64,000 nucleotides of DNA from Cytophagales bacterium (GCA_030448185.1 JAUJNL010000019.1:1-64000), one strand, 5' to 3'; shown: positions 46,199 to 54,817, counted from the stretch's first letter. Made by a program: numbers and translations. Notes: generated from the sequence alone by a model not told the origin.

Positions 46199-46636
46199 TT
46201 AAGAATTCGGCAGGGTTCTGATTTTTATATTCCGGTAGTGAACCGTATCGCCGTGGCCCTGTAACAGAATATGGCCTTGGGGCATTTCGCCAAACCTTTC
46301 AAATCCTTGTATTTACTGGCGGCCACCAGCTTCCGGAGCTCATTGCTACCCCTTTCGTACTCAAGCACTTTGCTGCCATTCAACCAATGTTCTACGTGGG
46401 TGCCTCTTACCCTAATTTTTACTGCATTCCATTCTCCTATTCTCCTACGGGTTTTGCTTGTTTATTGTTGGCGGGGATCAGGTCGTACAAAGAAGCAAGA
46501 GTCCGGTTGCCATTGACGCCTAATTTTGCATCGGCATGGTTCGCATGATCGATGATCTGATATTCTAACCCAAGATAATTACCAGTTTGGTTCGGAAAAT
46601 TATTTAAGTAGTTCTTTACAATTACTTTAGACTATC
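46199..46636 (-). pseudogene. DUF1080 (3-keto-disaccharide hydrolase) C-terminal remnant
   Basis: Read from about 46636 down to TAA 46199, the - strand gives [83 protein letters not shown] and [27 protein letters not shown], the C-terminal half of the DUF1080 jelly-roll family. The frame is broken by a direct 8-base duplication (TTCTCCTA twice, 46432-46447) and a few single-base changes. The N-terminal half is missing at the palindrome/IS5 boundary and is not found beyond the IS elements, so truncation predates or accompanied their arrival. Confidence 0.8.
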
Positions 46637-46637
46637 C

Positions 46638-46674
46638 TCTTAAATGTCATTCCCTCCGGGAATGACATTTAAGA
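46638..46674. repeat. 17-bp-arm perfect palindrome at the IS5 insertion point
   Basis: The core, TAAATGTCATTCCC - TCC - GGGAATGACATTTA (46641-46671), is perfectly symmetric, and the arms extend to 46638 and 46674, two bases into the IS5 left end. The TAA at its right edge is the IS5 target duplication. Could be a bidirectional terminator or the remnant of another hairpin element. Confidence 0.7.
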
Positions 46675-46771
46675 AACTGTTTTAAAAGGGTAATGGCAGA
46701 GAAAAATAGGCTAGGGAGTAAAGTACTCAAAGAGGTTAAGTTTGTAGTGCCAACTAACAGATAAAACCCCA

Positions 46772-47701
46772 ATGAGTACCCAACAAAAGAATGGAAAACG
46801 TCGCAAGTATCCAAACCTCTACGACAAAGATCGGCTACGTGATATGAGTGAGAACGGGTGGAAAAAGTTAAAGCCGTATTTACCGGGGGAAAAGTCGGAT
46901 GCACAAAAAGGAGGCCGCACCCCGTATTGTTAAAAGAAGTACTTAACGGAATACTGTACGTAGTCAAGACCGGTTGTTCCTGGAGAAGTCTGCCGCATGA
47001 TTTACCCAACTGGTCTACGGTTTATGGCTATTTCAACCGATGGAGTAAAAAAGTGGGCTGTACCTGATACCTGTGGAACATGGGCTACCGGCAAGAAATT
47101 CACGCATTTTTAGTCCGGAAAGTGCGCAAAAAGATGCAAAGGAAGTCTACCCCAAGTGCGGGGAGTTTGGATTCACAAAGTGTGAAGACGACTGCTTGCG
47201 GGGGAAAGCACCGGGGATTTGATGCAGGCAAGCTGATTAAAGGCCGCAAACGTTTTATTCTTACCGATAGTCAAGGATTACTCTTAGCCGTTTGGAATGG
47301 AGCGTAGATGCTCCAATGTGCGGCAAGTGTATCCGAAAAACAAGGCGCTAAACAGTTATTGCGTTATATCAAACGAGTAGCTTGTTTACAAGGATTGTGT
47401 CAAGGAATCAAACTTGTTTGGGTAGATGGTGGCTACCGGGGAGCAGACTTACTGGAGTACGTCGAAAAACTCTGGCAATGGACCTTAGAGGTGGTCTTAA
47501 GAACCGATGATAAGAAAGGTTTTAAACTCCTGCCCCGAAGGTGGGTCGTAGAGAGAACTGAACCTGCTACGCGTGCAGCATCGGCTCCATGCTTGGTTGC
47601 TCAATGCCCGAAGATTAAACAAAGATTACGAAAAAAACAGAAAAAACAGCCAGTCCATGGTCTACCTGGCTATGATTTCTATTATGCTTAATCGCCTTTA
47701 A
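46772..47701 (+). pseudogene. IS5-family transposase, frameshifted
   Basis: About 300 residues in four frame segments. The N-terminus MSTQQKNGKRRKYP leads, after an extra block at about 46815-46841, into [50 protein letters not shown] follows. The catalytic DDE residues are seen in SLDSQSVKTTACGGKHRGFDAGK, LVWVDGGYRGADLLEYVEKLW and RRWVVERT, with the end reading MVYLAMISIMLNRL to TAA 47701. Single-base shifts near 46920, 47065, 47300 and 47560 break the frame. The extra 9-residue block after KYP contains a 22-base sequence found again in the neighbouring IS701-like transposase. Confidence 0.88.
46817..46838 (+). repeat. 22-bp direct repeat, copy 1 (inside IS5 transposase)
   Basis: ACCTCTACGACAAAGATCGG plus CT, identical to 48762-48783 and in the same orientation. 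It falls within an apparent insertion in the transposase N-terminus, between KYP and DMSEN, where relatives have a single residue. Confidence 0.85.
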
Positions 47702-47797
47702 TTACCCTTTAAAACCGTTTCTAAGCTGGACTTTTGCATTAAGCAGCCCAAACCAATGCTTGCTGGAAAAGCTGTAATTGTTGTCTAGGTATTTTTA

Positions 47798-49270
47798 TTA
47801 TATCACCTTCAAAATAGGATGTTGAAAAGTCTTTGTGTTCCATAAAGCTTGTTTAACTGAAGCAATGGCATCCGAAAAGGTTGGCCATTGCTTTTGGTAC
47901 CAGGCTGAAGTTTTGGTAACCAGCTTTCCTTTCAAGTGCAGCGCCTGCGCCATAAGTGTTATCAGTGAAAACAGCCCCAGTAATATCGGAGTAGTACGGG
48001 CAATGGCTTTGGACCTGATACGTTGTTCATCTTCGGATACAGACCATTGTCTTTGGGTTTCTACGCCTAAATGGGCTCTTACTTCTTGAAAAGTAACTTC
48101 CATCGCCCAACGACGAGCAAAATAAGTAACGGACCCAAATAGTCTAAATGTCTAGCTCCATTTGCTCAGCAGTCAGTGCCATATCCGTTGAAAGTAAAGC
48201 ACTTGTTTCCAGTTTGCCTTCCGGGTCTTTGAGCAGTACCCACCGAATTGCTACTGGTACTTTACCGGAATGATACCACAGGGCGGTCCCCGTGGCTACT
48301 TGCATGGTTTTCTCCTCATAGCCATACCAGTGCGAAAAGACCAAAGTTTGCCAGACAGTAGTCGTGTCTTGGGCTACTTGTTGTAAAGTAGGTAGTCATT
48401 TGCCTTTCATTCTAGGACGACCATTTTGTCCTTTTTTTCTTTCCGGTACCGGTTCATACCAAGCCGCCTCTAGCCGGAGACGAGTAATAAAGGTTACTTT
48501 GCCTTCCAGTGCCGAAAGTAAGTCAATCACCGAGTAACTACTATCGCCTACGGCAATGATTCTTCTATCCGGCAACCATCGTTTTATTTGCAGAAGCATA
48601 GATCCTATACATTCTGTAAGTATGGCTAGAGTCTGGCCCAATCAGTTATTTTCTTATGGCTTTTCCCTGTTGCTTGTTATACCGTTCACTGGGAGCCAGT
48701 ACCGAAAGAAAAGGTAAGGCCCAGATTCTATTGGCCCAACTCACTGGCACTAACAGCATAGACCTCTACGACAAAGATCGGCTCTGCACTCATCCACCTT
48801 AAGCCACTGCTTTTGACAAAATGAGCCCCACTACTTCTCACACTATCTCGGTAAATACCCCTTTGCTTAATCATCTTGCCCCATCTTCTTTCGAATCTCA
48901 TACGTTGTAGAACTTCGGCTTTAGGGTTTCATCGATTCCAATAATGATTTCTCCTACTGGTAGAAAGCAAGCCAACAAGAGCAACAGTAAAATACGGGCA
49001 GCAGCTAAAACCCGCCACTCCACCAAACTCAGTACCCGGTGATACTTATGAAATCTTTTCTCCTCACTTAGTCCCATAATCCGCAACACCGCGCTTACCG
49101 TTCGTTTGCCAGGAGCTAAAATTGCCCCGCTTAGCAGTACCTTTACATGGACAAATACCGACTTGGAAAATAACTCCTGAAACGGGAGTATTACTGCGAA
49201 GAACTCATCGGGATAAGATTGCATGGGAAAACTTGTTTGGCGATAAGTTTTCTACTGCATCCTTTTCCAT
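47798..49270 (-). pseudogene. IS701-like (DDE_5) transposase, disrupted
   Basis: Read from ATG 49270 (MEKDAVENL): LPFQELFSKSVFVHVKVLLSGAILAPGKRTVSAVLRIMGLSEEKRFHKYHRVLSLVEWRVLAAARILLL, then IIIGIDETL (first catalytic Asp), RRWGKMIKQRGIYRDSVRSSG, LLVPVSWANRIWALPFLSVLAPSERYNKQQGKSHKK, LPDRRIIAVGDSSYSVIDLLSAL (second Asp), FITRLRLEAAWYEPVPERKKGQNGRPRMKGK, TALWYHSGKVPVAIRWVLLKDPEGK and MEVTFQEVRAHLGVETQRQW (Glu), ending ISV-like at 47798. Besides single-base shifts, two extra blocks of about 26-30 bases interrupt it (about 48760-48786 and 48893-48922). Inactive as read. Confidence 0.85.
48762..48783 (+). repeat. 22-bp direct repeat, copy 2 (inside IS701-like transposase)
   Basis: Identical to 46817-46838. 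Here it splits the transposase between WMS and LLVPVSW on the - strand, as part of an extra block of about 26 bases. Confidence 0.85.
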
Positions 49271-49541
49271 TGAGTTCTTTTTTTGTACTTTTTCCCCTCC
49301 CAAAATGCGAAAGTCCAGCTAAAAGCGTCTCACAAAAGGGTGATTAAGTATAAACTTCTCGCTGGAATAAAATCTTGCTGGAGTAGATTCCTGTTTACCG
49401 CTTAAGCTCCCTGCCTGATTGGGGAAAGGCACCTAACAAAATAAAATTAAAACAAGTAGTTCTTTAGAAGAATCTTGCCAGTAACCGGCAAAAACAATAG
49501 TTTACAAACCGATAGATGTATTCTCCTAACCACCCTTACAA

Positions 49542-50441
49542 TGGCTACTAAAAGCAGAGATTGATTACTCTTACTCTACCATGGACCAGATCTGGCGGTT
49601 AAGCGTAGGAGAAATGGCCGATTTTACCGGTGCTAAATACGATGGGGATTTTCGCTTTCCTTAGAGGAGGCGCAGCGAAAAAAACACGAGTTTATTGCCA
49701 CAAACCTCAATATTGGCTTTGGCAGCAAAGTCTTGGATATGGGTTGCGGCTGGGGACCTTTTCTCAATTATCTGCGTGAGGTTGGCGCAAAAGGGATTGG
49801 CCTTACTTTGTCTCAGGGGCAGTATGCTGCCTGCCAACGCCAGGGTTTCGAAGTCTATATCCAGGACTGCCGTAGGGTGACTCCTGAGGATTATGGTACG
49901 TTTGATGCGGTAGCTTCGGTAGGGGCTTTCGAACATTTTTGTTCAGTAGAAGACTACAAAGCCGGCAGACAAGACCAGGTGTATAGGCAGTTTTTTAAAA
50001 CTGTCAGTGATTTGCTTCCCTGGGGAGGCAGGTGTTTTATCCAGACGATGGTATTTGACCAAGGCATGATTGACCTGGATAAGTTTGATATTAATGCATC
50101 CAAAGACTCTGCTGAATATTTAATGGCCCTGGCGGCTAATGAGTTTCCTGGTTCGTGGCTGCCCTACGGCAAGGAGCAGATCATCAATAATGCCCGGCCC
50201 TACTTTAACCTGGTAACCCACCACAGTGGTAAGGCAGACTATATTGAAACCATTAAAGTATGGCGCCGGCGACTCAAACGCTTCGGCTGGCAAAAATACC
50301 TGGCTTACCTTCGCTGACTCCCCAGTTTGTAACCGATGTCCGGATGAGAAACCGCTTGAAAAACCTGCAGATTGCTCCCATTCGGGTAGCTTTCGAGAAA
50401 GAATCTGGGATCACTTCCGCCTGGTGTTTGAAAAGATTTGA
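49542..50441 (+). pseudogene. Cyclopropane-fatty-acyl-phospholipid synthase-like methyltransferase, frameshifted
   Basis: Collinear fragments from ATG 49542 (MATKSRD, then YSTMDQIWRLSVGEMADFTGAKYDG, SLEEAQRKKHEFIATNL) join the long open frame at 49733. SKVLDMGCGWGPFLNYLREVGAKGIGLTLSQGQ is SAM-binding motif I and the GxTLS strand characteristic of CFA synthases; FDAVASVGAFEHF is motif II. RCFIQTMVF and the C-terminal WRRRLKRFGWQKYLAYL, then VTDVRMRNRLKNLQIAPIRVAFEKE in a shifted frame, end at TGA 50441. About 295 residues if repaired. It methylates an acyl chain or related substrate on the membrane; exact substrate open. Confidence 0.75.
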
Positions 50442-50492
50442 AGCTGGCCGATGGGCTGGGCTTACCCCGTTAGAGTGGTTCTCCCGCAGCTT

Positions 50493-51343
50493 TGATACGG
50501 TTGGTGAAATCAGGAAAGGCCGAAATCGCCGTAGTTAGAGGCATCCTTCAAGGTGAATTTCCATACAGTAGCGGACTGGGAGGTGTTGACTACTTAAGCT
50601 TCCAGCAGTTGAGGCTCAGCGTAAATAAGTCAATTATGTCCCTTGAGTCCAGTACCAATTCCCGCTATACCCGCAGAGACAGTTCGCGTAGCCCGTGCTG
50701 CTTTTCCTCAGGGCAATATTTACATCCAGCTTAAAGACGAGTTGGGCAGTGTGTATGAGGTAGATTGGCAAAAACAGCAAGTCACTTGCCCGGAGGGAAG
50801 AATCAGTACCAGTTGGTCGGCCTACACTCACCCTAATGGCAAAGAGATGGTCAAAATTAAATTCGCTTGAGAAAGATTGTATCGCTGGACCCTCGACCAG
50901 GCCGGGCCTAGCCCATCCTGAGCTATCGGAGATCCAGTCTGGGGTCCGTAGAAGCTGGTCTAAATGTACCACGGCGGCCCGACGAACCGTTACGTTCTCG
51001 TAAAGAAGAACCTCATCAAGCTTTGGCTGCTCGGGGAAGAGAAAACTGTAGAACCATACAAGACTTCAGTATGCCAGGCGAGCCGGCATGCGGACCAAAA
51101 GCTTCAGCTTGGATCCGCTCAGGCACTATTTCCCAAGGAGTACGGGCTTTTGGACTACGACGAGCTAGATATATAGGAATGGCTAAAACGCATTTGTAAC
51201 ACGTCCTTACCGCTACCGCTATTAATTTCACTCGTATTAGTAACTGGCGCTGGGATCTTCCTTGGGAAAAGACCCGTACCTAGAGCCTTCCAGAAGCTGA
51301 TGCAACCCGTAGTAGCTGTTTCCTGATTTCGCCAACCGTATCA
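50493..51343 (+). mobile_element. Internally deleted IS1182-family element
   Basis: Terminal inverted repeats of 25 bases with one mismatch are at 50493-50517 (TGATACGGTTGGTGAAATCA...) and 51319-51343 (reverse complement TGATACGGTTGGCGAAATCA...). The 851-bp interior carries the beginning and end of an IS1182 transposase with most of the middle missing; full elements are about 1.6-1.8 kb. No convincing target duplication is visible. It separates the methyltransferase from a LytTR fragment. Confidence 0.82.
50643..51283 (+). pseudogene. IS1182-family transposase with large internal deletion
   Basis: The N-terminus PIPAIPAETVRVARAAFPQGNIYIQLKDELGSVYE matches the start of IS1182 transposases. 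The frame then jumps directly to the late central region (VDWQKQQVTCPEGRISTSWSAYTHPNGKEMVKIKFA), where the family has a zinc-like CPxGH segment, deleting roughly 300 residues with the catalytic core. Remnants of the C-terminus follow in shifted frames: GTISQGVRAFGLRRARYIGMAKTHL and LTATAINFTRISNWRWDLPWEKTRT, ending at TAG 51281-51283. It cannot encode an active enzyme but retains both element ends. Confidence 0.82.
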
Positions 51344-51346
51344 GGT

Positions 51347-51544
51347 TTGGTGCTGAACCAAGAAAAGCTGCCAGACTATTTTATCCGAATCAGCCGTTCC
51401 ATTATTGTTAACCGAAAGTGCATCCGGGAGATACAGCGGTATATGGGCGGCCGGTACGCTTTTATTTTACACGGAAAAGAGCCGGTGAAGCTGATTTCCG
51501 GTACAAGCTACGTAGATCAGGTCCGGGCACTATGGGACCTCTGA
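51347..51544 (+). pseudogene. LytTR DNA-binding domain fragment
   Basis: About 60 residues: EKLPDYFIRISRSIIVNRKCIREIQRYMGGRYAFILHGKEPVKLISGTSYVDQVRALWDL, the last two-thirds of a LytTR domain (FIRxHRSxxVN core and RGxxYxL strand). The rest of the response regulator is missing; the fragment begins right at the IS1182 right end (51343), so the element, or the deletion that accompanied it, removed the 5' part. Confidence 0.75.
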
Positions 51545-51649
51545 GGGCATCAGCCCGGCAAATGTTTAATTTTTAATGGCCAATGCTAAAAAAAGCATCA
51601 GTATCTTTGGGAGCCATGATTAATTCGTGAAAGTTTAAACGCTACCCCG

Positions 51650-52672
51650 TTGCCTTTTTCCTACGCCGATACACTGAATCTGATTTCTAAACTGACACCC
51701 AAGCGGGTAAGGAACGGGCTTCAGGTAGTTTCCAGCTATTATTTTTCCCGTTTGACGGGCCGGGCCACACACTGGGGACTGCCAACCAGTATCTCCTTTG
51801 AACCAACTACGTCCTGCAACCTCCGCTGCCCTGAATGTCCCAGTGGACTGCGTTCTTTTACCCGCCCTACGGGTATGTTGTCAGCTGATTTGTTTAAGCA
51901 AACCATTGACGAACTCCACCAGTCATTGCTTTACCTTACCTTTTACTTTCAGGGGGAACCTTATCTGCATCCTGCGTTTCTGGAGATGGTGCAGTATGCT
52001 GCGGCAAAAAAAATTTACACCTCCACCTCTACCAATGCGCATTATCTGACGGACGCCAATGCCCGCAAGACAGTAGAATCCGGACTGGACCGGCTTATTA
52101 TTTCCATTGATGGCACTACTCAGGAGACGTACCAGCAATATCGCATTGGGGGAAAACTCGAAAAAGTGCTGGAAGGGGTTAAAAATGTCATCCGTTGGAA
52201 AAAGGAATTAAAGTCGCAGACCCCGCACGTGGTGTTTCAGTTTTTGGTCGTGAAGCCCAACGAACACCAGATTGGGGAGGTTTATCAATTAGCCAGGCAA
52301 TTAGGCGTGGATGCCGTCGGATTAAAAACGGCGCAGATTTACGACTACCAAAATGGCTCTCCGCTGATTCCCAGTCTTAACCAATATTCGAGGTACCGGC
52401 AGGAAGCTGATGGCCGGTATTCCATCAAGAATCAGCTGCTCAGCCATTGCTGGCGGATGTGGCATTCCTGCGTAATTACCTGGGATGGCCTGATCGTGCC
52501 CTGCTGCTTCGATAAAGATGCCCATTACCGGTTGGGCGACTTGAAAACGGCTTCCTTTGCAAGCCAATGGGCAAGTGAGCCCTACCGCAACTTTCGTCAA
52601 ACCATCCTCCGCTCCCGCAGTGAAATAGAGATGTGCCGCAACTGCACCGAGGGCACTAAGGTCTGGGCTTAA
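51650..52672 (+). CDS. Radical SAM protein with SPASM-like C-terminal cysteines
   Basis: About 340 residues from TTG 51650; no ATG is in frame nearby. ISFEPTTSCNLRCPECPSGLRSF holds the CxxxCxxC iron-sulfur cluster motif (about residues 55-63). YLTFYFQGEPYLHP is the GEP region and RLIISIDGTTQETYQQYRIGGKLEKVLEGV the family's substrate-side strand. The C-terminus has CWRMWHSCVITWDGLIVPCCFDKDAHYRLGD and EMCRNC, a Cys set resembling the SPASM/twitch auxiliary cluster. No peptide substrate gene is obvious nearby. Cytosolic. Activity unknown: many relatives modify peptides, others modify small metabolites. Confidence 0.85.
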   Translation: MPFSYADTLNLISKLTPKRVRNGLQVVSSYYFSRLTGRATHWGLPTSISFEPTTSCNLRCPECPSGLRSFTRPTGMLSADLFKQTIDELHQSLLYLTFYFQGEPYLHPAFLEMVQYAAAKKIYTSTSTNAHYLTDANARKTVESGLDRLIISIDGTTQETYQQYRIGGKLEKVLEGVKNVIRWKKELKSQTPHVVFQFLVVKPNEHQIGEVYQLARQLGVDAVGLKTAQIYDYQNGSPLIPSLNQYSRYRQEADGRYSIKNQLLSHCWRMWHSCVITWDGLIVPCCFDKDAHYRLGDLKTASFASQWASEPYRNFRQTILRSRSEIEMCRNCTEGTKVWA

Positions 52673-52881
52673 CTGCTCGTCTCTTAAAAATTAGGTTCTA
52701 TCGAATGAAAACAAGTTTTCATCGAAGGACCAAGGTACGTTTTCAGTTGACAAGACTGGTTTTACCGGGTGAATCTCCCCCTTTCCGGGTGCTACCTTAC
52801 GTTTTCTTACTTGTACGTTCCGTTCGCCTGGTTGGGTCGCTGGGGTATTTAGCAATAGGTAGCTCAAACACCCGAAACGAT

Positions 52882-54336
52882 ATGAAAAAAATTTGTACTT
52901 CTACCCGCCCAACCACCAACCATAAGCCTTTTACCCGCCTGATGCACCTAGTGCTCTGTGGTAGTATTGCTTTCTCTCTTCACGCTCAAAAAGTTCCTTT
53001 TTCGGAAAAAGGGTTATATGGTATAAAAGACAATACGACTGGTACTACGGTTGCAATCCCTAAATATGATATGGTGTATGACTTCCGGGAAGGACTGGCT
53101 AAGGTAGTCAAAGATGGCAGAGCCGGTTTTGTGGATACTACCGGAACAGAAGTAATACCAGTGGCTTACGAATATGTATCCTCCTTCTCCGATGGGGCAG
53201 CCCGTTTTGAGTTAAACAACAAATGGGGTTTTATTAATATTAAGGGCAAGGTAGTGATCCCGGCCACCTATGATTTAGCGTCTTCTTTCTCCGAAGGCTT
53301 AGCTATGGTAGAGCGGAAAGGTAAAAAAGGCTTTATTGACAAGAAAGGGATGGTCGTTATTCCGTTGGCGTACGATGATATTACCTACTTCTCTGAAGAC
53401 CTGGCTGGCGCCCGTCGAGGCAACAAATGGGGATATATCAGTAAGAATGGTACGGTAGCCATTCCGTTTAATTACGAAGAAGTAACCCCTTTCCTGGATG
53501 GCCAGGCACTGGTAAAAAAGGGGTATCACTGGGCGATTATTAATAAAAACGGCCTTCAAAACTCCACTCTGTATTACGAGAATATCTCCTCTTTCTCCGA
53601 AGGAATGGCAATGGCCGAAAATGACGAACACCGTTTCGGATACATAGACCATAGTGGCCAGGTAGTCATTCCTTTCGAGTATGATCAGATCAACTCTTTT
53701 GAAAAGGGTTTGGCACTGGTAAAGAAAGATGATGCTTATTCGATCATTGATACGCTGGGCAATATCACAGTTGCCCTTCCTTATGAAGAGGTTTCTAACT
53801 TTGCTGATGAGTTTGCCAAAGCCCGTAAAGGCGAAAAGTGGGGCTTTATCGATAAAAAGGGGACGATAGTAATTCCAATAGTGTATGATGAGGTAGGTCA
53901 CTTCGCTGATGGTTGGGCTATTGTGACAAAAGGAGCCAAACAAGGCTTTATTGATCAAACGGGTAAGATAGCTATTCCGGCAATGTACGACAAAGTATAT
54001 CCTTTCGTAAATGGCTTGGCAATTGTGCGAAAAGGTGGTAAAACCGGCTTTATCAACCGTCAGAACCAGGTAGTGGTACCTATCAGCTTCGATGACGCAT
54101 ACGACTTTTCTGAAGGATTAGCCGGCGTGAAACAAGGCAACAAGTTCGGATTCGTGGATCATACCGGCAAAGTGGTGATTCCGGTAGAGTATGATGAAAT
54201 CCACTATTTTGCCGATGGACTGGTGAAAGTAGGTAAAGACACTAAAATATTCTATATCAATAAGGAAAACAAGTGCGTATCCTACAAGAACTTTGGGTGC
54301 AATTCAGATGGCATTGCCGATGCAGGGAATAAGTAG
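52882..54336 (+). CDS. Secreted WG-repeat protein
   Basis: About 484 residues from ATG 52882 (the frame extends upstream to 52705 but with no coding character). A signal peptide ends FSLHAQ. The rest is an array of about 12 WG/KWG repeats of around 35-40 residues, each with a Kxx(W/F)G(F/Y)I core, (K/T)G and xxVIPxxYDxxxxFxxG(L/M)AxV, e.g. NNKWGFINIKGKVVIPATYDLASSFSEGLAMVERKGKKGFIDKKG. Such repeats form beta-propeller-like or solenoid binding surfaces. The frame is intact for the entire array. Function unknown; probably a cell-surface or periplasmic binding module. Confidence 0.92.
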   Translation: MKKICTSTRPTTNHKPFTRLMHLVLCGSIAFSLHAQKVPFSEKGLYGIKDNTTGTTVAIPKYDMVYDFREGLAKVVKDGRAGFVDTTGTEVIPVAYEYVSSFSDGAARFELNNKWGFINIKGKVVIPATYDLASSFSEGLAMVERKGKKGFIDKKGMVVIPLAYDDITYFSEDLAGARRGNKWGYISKNGTVAIPFNYEEVTPFLDGQALVKKGYHWAIINKNGLQNSTLYYENISSFSEGMAMAENDEHRFGYIDHSGQVVIPFEYDQINSFEKGLALVKKDDAYSIIDTLGNITVALPYEEVSNFADEFAKARKGEKWGFIDKKGTIVIPIVYDEVGHFADGWAIVTKGAKQGFIDQTGKIAIPAMYDKVYPFVNGLAIVRKGGKTGFINRQNQVVVPISFDDAYDFSEGLAGVKQGNKFGFVDHTGKVVIPVEYDEIHYFADGLVKVGKDTKIFYINKENKCVSYKNFGCNSDGIADAGNK

Positions 54337-54357
54337 CAAACCAACCACTTGCGCCAG

Positions 54358-54391
54358 AGCCGGAACAGTCAAAAGCTGCTTCCGGCTTTTA
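54358..54391 (+). terminator. Intrinsic terminator after the WG-repeat gene
   Basis: AGCCGGAA (54358-54365) pairs with TTCCGGCT (54380-54387), 8-bp stem with a 14-base loop, then TTTT. Lies 22 bases after the stop, just ahead of the convergent small membrane gene. Confidence 0.6.
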
Positions 54392-54577
54392 CTTTGGGGT
54401 TGTAGCTATTTTTTTACGGGCTATCTCGGCCTCTATTTTGTTAAAGTCAATGCTGCTGCAAGCTCCGCAACCTTTGGCACAACCCGTGTTTTTGGGCTGA
54501 AAGGCGTTACGCACCTGAACCAATAGGTAAATCAGGGCAACCAGGAAAATCAAGCCAATGATCAGGTGTTCAAGCAT
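54389..54577 (-). CDS. FeoB-associated Cys-rich small membrane protein
   Basis: 62 residues: an N-terminal membrane segment (MLEHLIIGLIFLVALIYLLVQV) followed by GCAKGCGACSSIDFNKIEAEI, the CxxxCxxC motif typical of small FeoB-associated proteins. No FeoB gene is in the window, so the link to iron transport is by family only. It is adjacent to another small one-segment membrane protein. Confidence 0.75.
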   Translation of the reverse strand: MLEHLIIGLIFLVALIYLLVQVRNAFQPKNTGCAKGCGACSSIDFNKIEAEIARKKIATTPK

Positions 54578-54585
54578 AGGGTATT

Positions 54586-54720
54586 TTAATTAAACAAACT
54601 GATAATCAAGGCAACTACCCCCAGAATCAGGTATATAAGCACTTCCAGATATAAGGCTCCGCCGATAAATCTGCCCGTAGCAGAAAGCCAGGAATTTGCT
54701 GATTGTTTGCGGTTATTCAT
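54586..54720 (-). CDS. Small single-span membrane protein
   Basis: 44 residues from ATG 54720: MNNRKQSANSWLSATGRFIGG, then a membrane segment (ALYLEVLIYLILGVVALIISLFN). The frame is open to an ATG at 54804, but the extension is basic and Tyr-rich and unlike a coding start. It ends 8 bases before the next - strand gene. Not recognised. Confidence 0.5.
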   Translation of the reverse strand: MNNRKQSANSWLSATGRFIGGALYLEVLIYLILGVVALIISLFN

Positions 54721-54817
54721 AGTATAAATACGTTCTATTTGCTTTAACGGAAAAAGCATCCATTTCATTCGGCAAGTCCGATAATAATAGTATCGAAAAA
54801 ACATCCCTGGCAGTTGT

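Larger units (their letters stand above)
46673..47721 (+). mobile_element. IS5-family element (3-bp TAA target duplication)
   Basis: The left end GAAACTGTTTTAAAAGGGTA (46673 on) is an inverted repeat of the right end (47701-47721, reverse complement GAAACGGTTTTAAAGGGTA) with one mismatch and one indel. TAA flanks both sides (46670-46672 and 47722-47724). Length 1049 bp. A 3-bp TNA duplication is typical of the IS1031-type subgroup of IS5. One transposase gene fills the interior, frameshifted as read. Confidence 0.88.
47725..49319 (-). mobile_element. IS701-like element inserted at the IS5 right boundary
   Basis: Ends GCTGGACTTTTGCATT (47725 on) and the reverse complement of GCTGGACTTTCGCATT (to about 49320) are inverted repeats with one mismatch. 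CTAA occurs directly before the left end (47721-47724) and at the right end (49318-49323 region, ...CCAG-CTAA), fitting the YTAR 4-bp duplication of IS701-type elements. The left CTAA consists of the last base of IS5 plus its TAA duplicate, so this element landed after IS5. About 1.6 kb; one - strand transposase. Confidence 0.8.

Noticed and set aside
46607..49466. Shared 13-base AAGTAGTTCTTTA on both sides of the IS pair (near 46608 and 49454)
   Set aside because: Too short and not placed at element boundaries; chance similarity in AT-rich DNA is likely, whereas the TAA and CTAA duplicates explain the insertions.
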